Assembly: GCA_016711875.1 (NCBI GenBank)
Contig: JADJSD010000006.1
Span: 186,001 to 250,000 of the forward strand
Source: Betaproteobacteria bacterium
GTDB lineage: Bacteria > Pseudomonadota > Gammaproteobacteria > Burkholderiales > Usitatibacteraceae
Length of the DNA: 64,000 nucleotides
Reading direction: 5' to 3'
Shown: one piece after another, positions 23,573-31,181 of the stretch
Position numbering within the stretch: position 1 is the stretch's first letter
Layout of the letters: every line of letters begins with the position of its first letter
Translations under genes and position numbers: made by a program
The notes under the pieces: model-generated
What the model saw: only the letters and a program-made list of their open reading frames with translations
The model's database searches: none
Told to the model about the DNA's origin: nothing

Positions 23573-24475
23573 ATGACGCGCATCGGCATCGACATGGGGG
23601 GCACCAAGATCGAGATCGCGGCGTTCGACGCCGCGGGCGCCGAGCGCCTGCGCCGGCGCGTGCCCACGCCCGCGGGCGACTATGCCGCCACCGTCGCCGC
23701 GATCGCCTCGCTCGTGACCGGCGCCGAGGCGGAACTCGGGGCGCGCGGGACCGTGGGCGTCGCCACGCCCGGCGCCCTGTCGCAGGTGACCGGGCTCGTG
23801 AAGAACGCCAATTCCACGTGCCTCAATGGCAGGCCGCTCAAGCAGGATCTCGAGGCGGCCCTGGACCGCGAGGTGCGCCTCGCCAACGATGCCAACTGCT
23901 TCGCCCTGTCGGAGGCGATCGATGGTGCCGGTCGCGGCGCGCCCACCGTCTTCGGCGTGATCCTGGGCACGGGGGTGGGCGGCGGCCTCGTCGTGAACGG
24001 GCGATGGCTGGAGGGGGCCAATTCGATCGCCGGCGAATGGGGGCACAACCCGTTGCCCTCGCCGGGCGACATCGACGTGCCCCTGCCCACCTGCTACTGC
24101 GGCCGCCGCGGATGCGTCGAGACCTATCTTTCGGGCCCCGGCCTGTCGGCGGATCACGTGCGCGGCACCGGCGAACGGCTGGACGCCGCCGAGATCGCGC
24201 GGCGCGCGGGCGCCGGCGACGTACGCTGCGACGCCACGCTCGCCCGCTACGAGACGCGGCTGGCCCGGGCCCTCGCCGTCGTCATCAACATCGTCGACCC
24301 GGACGTGATCGTCCTGGGCGGCGGGCTTTCCCGTATCGACCGCCTGTACGAACGCGTTCCCGCCGCCTGGGGACCGCACGTGTTCTCCGATTCGGTGCGC
24401 ACGCGCCTGCTGCCGCCCGTGCACGGCGATTCGGGCGGCGTGCGCGGCGCGGCGTGGCTGTGGGGCGGCCCGTGA
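23573..24475 (+). CDS. ROK-family sugar kinase
   Basis: 300 residues. IGIDMGGTKIEIAAFD is the N-terminal phosphate motif, VGVATPGAL the second, LANDANCFALSEA carries the catalytic Asp, GVILGTGVGGGLVVNG the adenosine loop, and GEWGHNPLP followed by CYCGRRGCVETYLSG supplies the ROK zinc-binding His/Cys cluster. DPDVIVLGGGLSR ends the ATPase core. The substrate is probably a hexose or N-acetylhexosamine (NagK/fructokinase type); specificity cannot be settled. No HTH domain, so it is a kinase, not a repressor. Its start ATG 23573 follows a TATAGT -10-like box. It overlaps the next gene by four bases. Confidence 0.9.
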   Translation: MTRIGIDMGGTKIEIAAFDAAGAERLRRRVPTPAGDYAATVAAIASLVTGAEAELGARGTVGVATPGALSQVTGLVKNANSTCLNGRPLKQDLEAALDREVRLANDANCFALSEAIDGAGRGAPTVFGVILGTGVGGGLVVNGRWLEGANSIAGEWGHNPLPSPGDIDVPLPTCYCGRRGCVETYLSGPGLSADHVRGTGERLDAAEIARRAGAGDVRCDATLARYETRLARALAVVINIVDPDVIVLGGGLSRIDRLYERVPAAWGPHVFSDSVRTRLLPPVHGDSGGVRGAAWLWGGP

Positions 24476-25104
24476 GCCCCGTGACCGCCTCCCGCAGCCT
24501 GCACCTGGCGCTCCTCGCCGCGTGCGCCGCCGTCCTCGCGTGGTCCGGCGTCTTGCCCAAGGATCGCCTCACGTGGCTGCTGGAAGTGGCGCCGGCGATG
24601 GCGGCCGCGGTTGCCCTGGCCATCGCCTATCCGCGCTGGCGCTTCACGCCGCTCGTGCTCACGCTGATCGCGATCCATGCCGTCATCCTCATGGTCGGCG
24701 GCAAGTACACCTATGCCGAGGTGCCCGCCTTCAACTGGCTGCGCGACGAATTCGGCCTGGCGCGCAACTACTACGACCGCGTCGGCCACTTCGCGCAGGG
24801 ATTCGTCCCGGCGTTGGTGGCACGCGAGATCCTGCTGCGCCGCGGGGTTCTCGGGCCGGGCCGGTGGCTCTTCTTCCTCGTCTCGTGCGTGTGCCTGGCG
24901 ATCAGCGCCTGCTACGAATTCATCGAGTGGTGGGTGGCGGTGGCCACGGGCGAGGCCGCGGAGGCCTTCCTGGGCACGCAGGGCGACGTGTGGGACACGC
25001 AATGGGACATGTTCCTGGCGCTCGTGGGCGCGCTCGTCGCGCAGCTCGTCCTGCGCCGCCGCCACGACCGACAGCTCGGGATGTCGGGATCCGCCGACGC
25101 CTGA
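24472..25104 (+). CDS. DUF2238 / YjdF-family membrane protein
   Basis: 210 residues, about six helices. The signature of the family is present: VGGKYTYAEVPAFNWLRDEF, NYYDRVGHFAQGFVPALVAREIL (in part), ISACYEFIEWW and GTQGDVWDTQWDMFLALVGA, with the conserved acidic/aromatic residues in the helices. The function is unknown. GTG 24472 overlaps the ROK kinase stop (GTGA), so the genes are translationally coupled. A compound hairpin (GGTTGAT cggc ATCAACC inside GGCCGG...CCGGCC, 25107-25147) follows the stop and may terminate the transcript. Confidence 0.9.
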   Translation: MSPVTASRSLHLALLAACAAVLAWSGVLPKDRLTWLLEVAPAMAAAVALAIAYPRWRFTPLVLTLIAIHAVILMVGGKYTYAEVPAFNWLRDEFGLARNYYDRVGHFAQGFVPALVAREILLRRGVLGPGRWLFFLVSCVCLAISACYEFIEWWVAVATGEAAEAFLGTQGDVWDTQWDMFLALVGALVAQLVLRRRHDRQLGMSGSADA

Positions 25105-25170
25105 CGGGCCGGGTGCCGCAATCGGTTGATCGGCATCAACCCCGGCCGGGAAACGAAATCCGGCTGGCCC

Positions 25171-25197
25171 TCAAGTCGGCCTCGGCGCGTCCGTTAC
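25171..25197 (+). promoter_or_regulatory. Sigma-28 (FliA)-type promoter before cheW
   Basis: TCAAGTCG, 11-bp spacer, TCCGTTAC: close to the flagellar consensus TAAAGTTT-N11-GCCGATAA with exact spacing. It sits 50 bp before the cheW start, where a class-3 chemotaxis promoter is expected. Confidence 0.5.
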
Positions 25198-25246
25198 AGG
25201 GGGGTGAAACCCGCCTGTCGCGGACCCTGCCGAGTTCCCGCCGCCC

Positions 25247-25795
25247 ATGGATACCGCCATTGTTTCCCCCGTTCCGCCTTCGATCGTGGCCGAGCCGGCC
25301 CCCCGTGCCGTTCCGGTCGCCGCGCCCGTCGCCGCCGCCGGCGAATACCTGAGCCTCAAGCTCGGCGAAGAGGAATACGGCATCGACATCCTGCGCGTGC
25401 AGGAGATCCGCTCCTACGAGGCGCCGACCCGCATCGCGAATTCGCCCGCCTACCTGAAGGGCGTGGTGAACCTGCGCGGGGTGATCGTGCCCGTGGTCGA
25501 CCTGCGCCTGAAGTTCGCGCTCGATCGCGCGGACTACAACGAGTTCACTGTGGTCATCGTCCTCAACGTGGCCCACCGCGTCGTGGGCGTCGTGGTCGAT
25601 TCGGTGAGCGACGTGATCCAGTTTCCCGCCGGCGCCGTCCGCCCGGCACCCGAATTCGCCTCCTCCGTCGACGCCGGCTTCATCACCGGCATCGGCACGA
25701 TGAAGGACGGCGAGCACGAACGCATGCTGATCCTCATCGACATCGAGAATCTCATCGGTTCGTGCAGCCTGAACCTCTCCGAACGCGTCCACTGA
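25247..25795 (+). CDS. cheW: Chemotaxis coupling protein CheW
   Basis: 182 residues. A Pro/Ala-rich leader of about 32 residues precedes the CheW SH3-like domain: GEYLSLKLGEEEYGIDILRVQEI (in part), the R-contact IANSPAYLKGVVNLRG, and VPVVDLRLKF. It links MCP receptors to the CheA kinase. The next gene is an MCP on the same strand, but no cheA/cheY is in the window, so these may feed a remotely encoded array. A FliA-like promoter lies upstream. Confidence 0.95.
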   Translation: MDTAIVSPVPPSIVAEPAPRAVPVAAPVAAAGEYLSLKLGEEEYGIDILRVQEIRSYEAPTRIANSPAYLKGVVNLRGVIVPVVDLRLKFALDRADYNEFTVVIVLNVAHRVVGVVVDSVSDVIQFPAGAVRPAPEFASSVDAGFITGIGTMKDGEHERMLILIDIENLIGSCSLNLSERVH

Positions 25796-25800
25796 ATCCG

Positions 25801-25811
25801 CCCCCCCCCCC
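25801..25811. repeat. C11 homopolymer between cheW and the MCP gene
   Basis: Eleven consecutive C residues start six bases after the cheW stop codon and 35 bp before the MCP start. Such tracts mutate by slippage. It is non-coding, so it could change spacing only; it is also a site where sequence errors are likely. Confidence 0.85.
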
Positions 25812-25846
25812 GCGGTCCGCCTCACGAACACTGAAAGGAAACTGTC

Positions 25847-27589
25847 GTGGCCTCCTTGAACAACCTTCCCATCGGCACCCGCCTCGGCGCGGGATTCGGC
25901 GTGGTCATCCTGGGCATCGCGGGCGTCGGCGCGGCGGCATTCCTTGCGCTCAGCACCGTGAAGACCGAATACGATCACCTCGCCGAGAATTACCTGCCCA
26001 AGGTCCTGCAGGTCCAGGATGCGCAGGACAACACGAACGTCGTGGCGCGTTCGATCCGCAACGTCGCGCTCTTCAAGGACGCCAAGATCCAGTCCGAGGA
26101 AGTCGCGCGCATCAAGCAGGCGCGCGAGGCCAACAACGAGATCTTCGCGAAGTTCGAGAAGGAGATCGTCTCGCCGCGCGGCAAGCAGCTGCTCAAGGCC
26201 GCCGAGGAATCGCGCAAGCCGTACGCCGACGCGCTTGACAGGACGCTGGCGGCGTTCGCCGCGGGCAAGGACGTCGAAGGGCGTGAGCTGCTGCTCGGCA
26301 CGCTGCGCCCGGCGCAGTCCGCCTACCAGAAGGCCTTCGGCGACCTCGGCAAGTTCCAGCAGGAACTCATGAAGGAGGCCGACAAGGAGGTCGAGGGTGC
26401 CATCGCCATGGGCAAGATCCAGATGGGCGTGGTCGGCCTCGTCGCCGCGCTGCTCGGTGCGTTCCTGGGCTGGTGGATCGCCCGGTCCGTGACGCGTCCC
26501 CTCGGCGTGGCCATGAAGGTCGCCGAGACCATCGCCGCGGGCGACCTCACGAGCCGCATCGAGGTGACGAGCACGGACGAGACCGGCCGCCTCCTGGAGA
26601 GCATGAAGAAGATGAACGAGAGCCTCGCGAAGATCGTGGGCGAGGTGCGCCATGCTTCCGACTCCATCGCGACGGGCTCCTCGGAGATCGCCAACGGCAC
26701 GCAGGACCTGTCCTCGCGCACGGAAGAGCAGGCCTCGAACCTCGAGGAGACGGCCGCCTCGATGGAGGAACTCACCGCCACCGTGAAGCAGAGCGCCGAA
26801 TCGGCCCGCCAGGCGAACCAGCTCGCCGCCAACGCGAGCGCCGCCGCGGCCAACGGCGGGCAGGTGGTGAGCGAAGTCGTGAAGACGATGGAGTCCATCA
26901 CGTCGCAAAGCCACAAGATCGCCGAGATCACCAACGTCATCGACGGCATCGCCTTCCAGACGAACATCCTCGCGCTCAACGCCTCGGTCGAGGCCGCGAG
27001 GGCGGGCGAGCAGGGCCGCGGCTTCGCGGTGGTCGCCGGCGAAGTGCGCAGCCTCGCGCAGCGCGCCGCCCAGGCCGCCAAGGAGATCAAGACCCTCATC
27101 GGCGCGAGCGTCGAGCAGATCGAGAACGGCGGCCAGCTGGTGCACACGGCCGGCACGACCATGGACGAGATCGTCCGCCAGGTGAAGCAGGTGAGCGACC
27201 TCATCGGCGAGATCACGGCCGCGAGCCAGGAAGAAGGACGCGGCATCGGCCAGATCAACGACGCCGTGGTGCAGCTCGACCAGGTGACGCAGCAGAACGC
27301 CGCGCTCGTCGAGCAAAGCGCCGCCGCCGCCGACAGCCTCAAGCACGAGGCCGAGGAACTGGCCAAGGCCGTCTCGATCTTCCGCGTGAACGGCACGAGC
27401 GCCGTGGTGCGCGAACCGGTGGCGGCCGTCAAGCCGCCGGTCGCGAAGCCCGCCGCCCGGGGTTCGGCCAAGCCGGCCTCCCGCGCCCCGCACGCGGCGA
27501 AGCCCGCCACCGCGCGTCCGTCGGAATCGAAGGCGCTGTCCGCGCCGCCCGCCGGCCCGTCTAACGAGAAGGACTGGGAAGAGTTCTGA
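25847..27589 (+). CDS. Methyl-accepting chemotaxis protein
   Basis: 580 residues. TM1 is at 13-35, a four-helix-bundle ligand domain spans about 36-188, TM2 is about 192-215 (GLVAALLGAFLGWWIA), then HAMP (to about 270) and the signalling hairpin with its highly conserved tip IDGIAFQTNILALNASVEAA. The methylation helices contain EEQASNLEETAASMEEL. A Pro/Ala/Lys linker ends with DWEEF, which corresponds to the NWETF-type pentapeptide that binds CheR and CheB. GTG start at 25847 behind GAAAGGAA. The ligand is not predictable. An intrinsic terminator follows. Confidence 0.95.
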   Translation: MASLNNLPIGTRLGAGFGVVILGIAGVGAAAFLALSTVKTEYDHLAENYLPKVLQVQDAQDNTNVVARSIRNVALFKDAKIQSEEVARIKQAREANNEIFAKFEKEIVSPRGKQLLKAAEESRKPYADALDRTLAAFAAGKDVEGRELLLGTLRPAQSAYQKAFGDLGKFQQELMKEADKEVEGAIAMGKIQMGVVGLVAALLGAFLGWWIARSVTRPLGVAMKVAETIAAGDLTSRIEVTSTDETGRLLESMKKMNESLAKIVGEVRHASDSIATGSSEIANGTQDLSSRTEEQASNLEETAASMEELTATVKQSAESARQANQLAANASAAAANGGQVVSEVVKTMESITSQSHKIAEITNVIDGIAFQTNILALNASVEAARAGEQGRGFAVVAGEVRSLAQRAAQAAKEIKTLIGASVEQIENGGQLVHTAGTTMDEIVRQVKQVSDLIGEITAASQEEGRGIGQINDAVVQLDQVTQQNAALVEQSAAAADSLKHEAEELAKAVSIFRVNGTSAVVREPVAAVKPPVAKPAARGSAKPASRAPHAAKPATARPSESKALSAPPAGPSNEKDWEEF

Positions 27590-27614
27590 CCGGGGAGCCG
27601 GCGGCGACGCTGGC

Positions 27615-27646
27615 ACGGCCCGCCCCCCCAAGGGGCGGGCCGTTTT
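27615..27646 (+). terminator. Intrinsic terminator of the cheW-mcp operon
   Basis: acggcccgcccc, loop cccaa, ggggcgggccgt then TTT: a 12-bp perfect GC stem and a short U-tail, 26 bp after the MCP stop. Confidence 0.88.
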
Positions 27647-27759
27647 CATTCCGGGCGGCAGTAAACTACGGCTCCCGATCCCGCGAACCGTCCGGCTGAA
27701 AGGCCGGCGCCTCCCCGCGCGACCCATGGGTTTCCGACCCGCCACCCGAAAGGCCCGCC

Positions 27760-28368
27760 ATGCGATTCCCGTTCCTCCTCGCGCTCCTCGCTTTCGCGAG
27801 CGCCGTCCACGCGCAGCCCGCGACCAAGCCGGCCCTCGAGAAAGCCACCTTCGCCGGCGGCTGCTTCTGGTGCATGGAACCGCCCTACGACGCCCTTCCC
27901 GGCGTCATCTCCACCGTGTCGGGTTACATGGGGGGCAGCAAGGCCAACCCGAAGTACGAGGAGGTCTCCGCGGGTACGACGGGGCACACCGAGGTGGTGC
28001 AGGTCACCTACGATCCGTCGAAGGTCTCGTACGAGAAGCTGCTCGCGGTGTACTGGTTCAACGTCGATCCCACGGTGAAGGACCGCCAGTTCTGCGACGC
28101 GGGAACGCAATACCGCACGACGGTCTTCTATCACTCGGCCGCACAGCGGCAGGCGGCGGAGGCCTCGAAGGCGGCGCTCGAGAAGTCGAAGCCCTTCAAG
28201 GCGGCGATCGTGACCCCGATCGAGATGGCCGGCACGTTCTACCCGGCCGAGGACTACCACCAGGACTACTACGTGAAGAACCCGGTGAAGTACAAGTTCT
28301 ACCGCAACGGCTGCGGGCGCGACCAGCGGCTCAAGGAGCTGTGGGGCGCGAAGGCGGGCGGTTCGTGA
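27760..28368 (+). CDS. msrA: Exported peptide-methionine (S)-S-oxide reductase
   Basis: 202 residues with a cleavable signal (FPFLLALLAFASAVHA). The MsrA active site GGCFWCME has catalytic Cys35, then SGYMGGSKANPKYEEVSAGT and PTVKDRQFCDAGTQYRT; EDYHQDYY is the conserved C-terminal block. The protein therefore repairs oxidised methionines outside the cytoplasm, unlike most proteobacterial MsrA. It overlaps the YceI gene by four bases, suggesting a periplasmic oxidative-stress operon. Confidence 0.93.
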   Translation: MRFPFLLALLAFASAVHAQPATKPALEKATFAGGCFWCMEPPYDALPGVISTVSGYMGGSKANPKYEEVSAGTTGHTEVVQVTYDPSKVSYEKLLAVYWFNVDPTVKDRQFCDAGTQYRTTVFYHSAAQRQAAEASKAALEKSKPFKAAIVTPIEMAGTFYPAEDYHQDYYVKNPVKYKFYRNGCGRDQRLKELWGAKAGGS

Positions 28369-28958
28369 GGTTCCTCGCGGCGGCGCTCGCATTCTGCGCG
28401 CCGGCCGCCTTCGCGGCGCCCGAGACCTTCAACGTCGACCCGGGCCACACCTTTCCGGCCTTCGAGGTGGTGCACCTGGGCATCTCGACCCAGCGTGGCC
28501 GGTTCGATCGCACGAGCGGGCGCATCGAGATCGACCGCGAGGCCGGCACCGGGCGCATCGAACTCGCCCTCGAGACCGCGAGCGTGAGCACGGGCAACAA
28601 GGCCCTCGACGGCGTGCTGAAGGGCGAGGACTTCTTCGACGCGGAAAAGCACCCGCGGATCGCCTTCCGCGCGAGCCAGGTCGATTTCGAGAAGGGCGAG
28701 CCGCGCCGCGCCCGCGGCGAGCTCACGATGAACGGCGTGGCCCGGCCCGTGGCGCTCACCGTCGAACGCTTCGCCTGCACGCGATTGCCCTTCCTCGTGC
28801 GCCTGACCTGCGGCGCCGACGTGACGGCCACCCTGAAGCGCAGCGATTTCGGACTCACCCGTTTCTCGAATTTCGTGGCCGACGAGGTGCGCATCGTCGT
28901 GCAACTCGAGGCCGTTCGCGAGGAGCCGCCCGCTGCGCCTCCCGCGAGCGGCGGCTGA
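28365..28958 (+). CDS. YceI-family periplasmic lipocalin-like protein
   Basis: 197 residues with a signal peptide (FLAAALAFCAPAAFA). The YceI fold is recognised by FNVDPGHTFPAFEVVHLG near residue 22, GRFDRTSGRIEIDREAGTG, then EDFFDAEKHPRIAFRAS and the C-terminal VTATLKRSDFGL. Members bind isoprenoids such as ubiquinone-8 and are base- or stress-induced in E. coli. GTG 28365 overlaps the msrA stop (GTGA). A Pro/Ala tail ends the protein. Confidence 0.9.
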   Translation: MRFLAAALAFCAPAAFAAPETFNVDPGHTFPAFEVVHLGISTQRGRFDRTSGRIEIDREAGTGRIELALETASVSTGNKALDGVLKGEDFFDAEKHPRIAFRASQVDFEKGEPRRARGELTMNGVARPVALTVERFACTRLPFLVRLTCGADVTATLKRSDFGLTRFSNFVADEVRIVVQLEAVREEPPAAPPASGG

Positions 28959-28977
28959 CGACGGCAAGGAGACTCGA

Positions 28978-29241
28978 ATGGAAATGAAGCGGCTCAACGG
29001 GACGGGCGTGCGGTCCGCCGGCTACGACGAGAGGAACCGCAAGCTCGTCGTCGAGACGACGGCCGGCACCTTCGAATACGCGAACATCTCCCCGGAGATC
29101 CACCGGCGGCTCATGACCTCGCCGTCGCCGGGGACGTACTACAAGGAATCGATCGAGGAGGAATTCACGGGCCGGCGCATCGCGGCGCCGGCATCGGCCA
29201 AGCCCGCGCCGCCGGACATTTTCGGATCCGGCGAGGCCTGA
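28978..29241 (+). CDS. KTSC-domain protein
   Basis: 87 residues. VRSAGYDERNRKLVVETTAG followed by TFEYANISPEIHRRLMTSPSPGTYY matches the KTSC domain (S..I..iGYD..l..L.V.F..G..Y.Y..V...V...L..A.S.G.Y). The family is small and of unknown role, sometimes fused to lysyl-tRNA synthetase. An Ala/Pro tail follows. It starts 20 bp after the YceI gene on the same strand with GGAGA before the ATG and may be part of that transcript. Confidence 0.8.
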   Translation: MEMKRLNGTGVRSAGYDERNRKLVVETTAGTFEYANISPEIHRRLMTSPSPGTYYKESIEEEFTGRRIAAPASAKPAPPDIFGSGEA

Positions 29242-29248
29242 TCGGGCC

Positions 29249-29638
29249 CTACTTCGGCGCGGGGCCGGCCACCGGCGGTCCGCCGTCGCAGCGGACGATG
29301 TTGGCGAAGGGATTGGACGGGTCGATCGACTTCGACTTGTCCTGGCAGTAGCAGGCCTCCGCCCAGTACCAACGGCCGCTGCGTCCCTGCCGCATGATGT
29401 GCTCGCAGGTGAGCGCGCTGTTGAGGTTGCCGGCGATCTTGTGCGGGCGCATCGCGAGCGGCGGCATCGCGGGCGGCTGCACGCTCGGCTTGGGCGGCGG
29501 CATCTCGAGCACCGAGTCGCAGATGGGCATGTGCTTGCAGGCACCCTCGCCGTTGCACAGCCATTCCCACGTGCAATCCGCGGTGGCCGGCAGGGCGCCC
29601 AGCGTGGCGGCGGCAAGCAGGACGGAAGCGATTCTCAT
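29249..29638 (-). CDS. Exported Cys-rich protein of unknown function
   Basis: 129 residues with a signal peptide (MRIASVLLAAATLGALPATA). The mature part has nine Cys (DCTWEWLCNG, GACKHMPICDS, LTCEHIM, EACYCQDKSKS, VRCDGG), probably paired in disulfides, with a proline-rich central spacer PPPKPSVQPPAMPPLAM. RBS TTAGGAG precedes ATG 29638. I do not recognise a family. It ends eight bases from the convergent KTSC gene. The presence of DsbB elsewhere in the window shows the cell makes periplasmic disulfides. Confidence 0.7.
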   Translation of the reverse strand: MRIASVLLAAATLGALPATADCTWEWLCNGEGACKHMPICDSVLEMPPPKPSVQPPAMPPLAMRPHKIAGNLNSALTCEHIMRQGRSGRWYWAEACYCQDKSKSIDPSNPFANIVRCDGGPPVAGPAPK

Positions 29639-29813
29639 GGCATCTCCTAAGGTGGCGTGTCGCGGCTTCTTCATGCCGGCCTCGATCACGCCGCGAAGTG
29701 TGCCCCCCGCATCCGGCGCGGGGCAATGTGAAGGCGCTTGCTCTTTGTTACTGATTGTCACCCCGGGCGGGCGGGCGTGACGGGGCGTCCCGACGCGCTG
29801 CTAGCATGCCGCG

Positions 29814-31181
29814 ATGAAGACCCTTTCTTGCTGGATTGCCGTCGCGGTGGCCTCGCTCACGCCCTTCTCGCCGGGCTTCGCGCAGGACTTCTCCACCGAG
29901 GAAAACCTGCGAGCGGTACTGCAAAAGCGCCTCGAGGCGGAGGTGCTCCCGGTCTGCGCGATCGCGGGATTCGCGGGCGAGAAGACGGTCGTCGCCCGCG
30001 CGTGCACGGAAGGCGCCTCGGCGCCGACGCTCACGGCCGATGCCTTCGTCGAGATCGGCTCCATCTCGAAGGCACTCACCGGCCTCGTCCTCGCCGACAT
30101 GGTCGAGCGTGGCGAGGTGGGGCTCGACGACACGGCGGCCTCGATCGCGCCGAAGGATGCCAGGCTGCCCCGCAAGGACGATCGCGACATCCGCCTTCGC
30201 GATCTCGTCTCGCAGTCCTCCGGCCTGCCCAGGATGCCGCCGGGCTTCAGCCCGAAGGATGCGACCGATCCGTACTCTGACTTCGGCGTCGAGGCGCTCT
30301 ACGAGGCGCTCGCCCGCACCGAGCTCGCGCGAGCGCCGGGCAGCGGCTACGAGTATTCCAACTTCGGCTTCCTCTGGCTCTCGGAACTGCTGGGCCGCCG
30401 GTCGGGACGCGACTTCGAGTCGCTCGTGAAGGAGCGACTTTTCGGGCCGCTCGGCATGAAAGAATCCGCGGTGCGCCTTTCACCCGGGGCGATGAAGCGC
30501 CTGGCGCAGGGCCACGATCCCGCGCGGCGCCCGGTGCGCGCCTGGGACTTCGTCCCGGCGCTTGCCGGTGTCGGGGGCATCCGCGCGACGACGGACGAGA
30601 TGATGAGGCTCGCCGAGGCCCTTGCGGGCCGGCGTGCGAGCCCGCTCGAGGCCGCCATCCGTCGCTCCCAGGAGGCGCTCTTCGCGAACGCGCGAGGCGG
30701 GGGCGTCGGCTATGCGTGGAACATCGTGCCGCGGCCCGGGGGCAAGCTGTTCTGGCACAACGGGGGCACGGCGGGCTTCCACACGATGCTCGCCTTCTCG
30801 CCGACCGCGCGCCGGGCGGCCTTCGTGGTGGCGGACAGCCCCGCCAGTTTCGAAGACCTCGCGCTTTTCCTGGTCGATCCGTCGATGCCTCTCAAGGCGA
30901 AGCGAATCGCGATTGCCCTGGAGGAGGCGTTGCTCGACGAGTACGTCGGCCGTTACGAGCTTCGGCCGGGATTCGTTCTCGCGGTGAGGCGGGAGGGCGG
31001 CCGGCTCGTCACGCAAGCCACGGGGCAGGGGCCGATCGAGGTGTTCGCGGAAGCGAAGGACCGCCTCTTCGCCCGCGCGATCGACGCCCAGCTCGTGTTC
31101 CGCCGCGGCGCCGACGGCCGGGTCGACGCGTTCACGCTGGTGCAGGGCGGCCGCGAGTCGCTCGCGAGGAAGCTTCCCTAG
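29814..31181 (+). CDS. Beta-lactamase class C / serine hydrolase family protein
   Basis: 455 residues with signal peptide (SCWIAVAVASLTPFSPGFA). The active-site SxxK is in EIGSISKALTGLVLADMV, the YxN element is GYEYSNFGFLW, and the third box is FWHNGGTAGFHTM (HNG in place of KTG). The C-terminal 100 residues after the hydrolase fold (YVGRYELRPGFVLAVRR) look like a DUF3471-type beta domain. Such proteins are esterases or D-Ala-D-Ala peptidases more often than antibiotic lactamases. It overlaps the convergent MFS gene by four bases at the 3' end. Confidence 0.9.
   Translation: MKTLSCWIAVAVASLTPFSPGFAQDFSTEENLRAVLQKRLEAEVLPVCAIAGFAGEKTVVARACTEGASAPTLTADAFVEIGSISKALTGLVLADMVERGEVGLDDTAASIAPKDARLPRKDDRDIRLRDLVSQSSGLPRMPPGFSPKDATDPYSDFGVEALYEALARTELARAPGSGYEYSNFGFLWLSELLGRRSGRDFESLVKERLFGPLGMKESAVRLSPGAMKRLAQGHDPARRPVRAWDFVPALAGVGGIRATTDEMMRLAEALAGRRASPLEAAIRRSQEALFANARGGGVGYAWNIVPRPGGKLFWHNGGTAGFHTMLAFSPTARRAAFVVADSPASFEDLALFLVDPSMPLKAKRIAIALEEALLDEYVGRYELRPGFVLAVRREGGRLVTQATGQGPIEVFAEAKDRLFARAIDAQLVFRRGADGRVDAFTLVQGGRESLARKLP

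Noticed and set aside
25136..27745. An 869-residue minus-strand open frame across cheW and the MCP gene
   Set aside because: It spans two well-identified plus-strand genes and an intrinsic terminator; low-complexity sequence with no conserved motif.
29814..31181. Antibiotic-resistance beta-lactamase call
   Set aside because: The third motif is HNG and the architecture has an extra C-terminal domain, as in esterase/peptidase-like members; resistance cannot be inferred.
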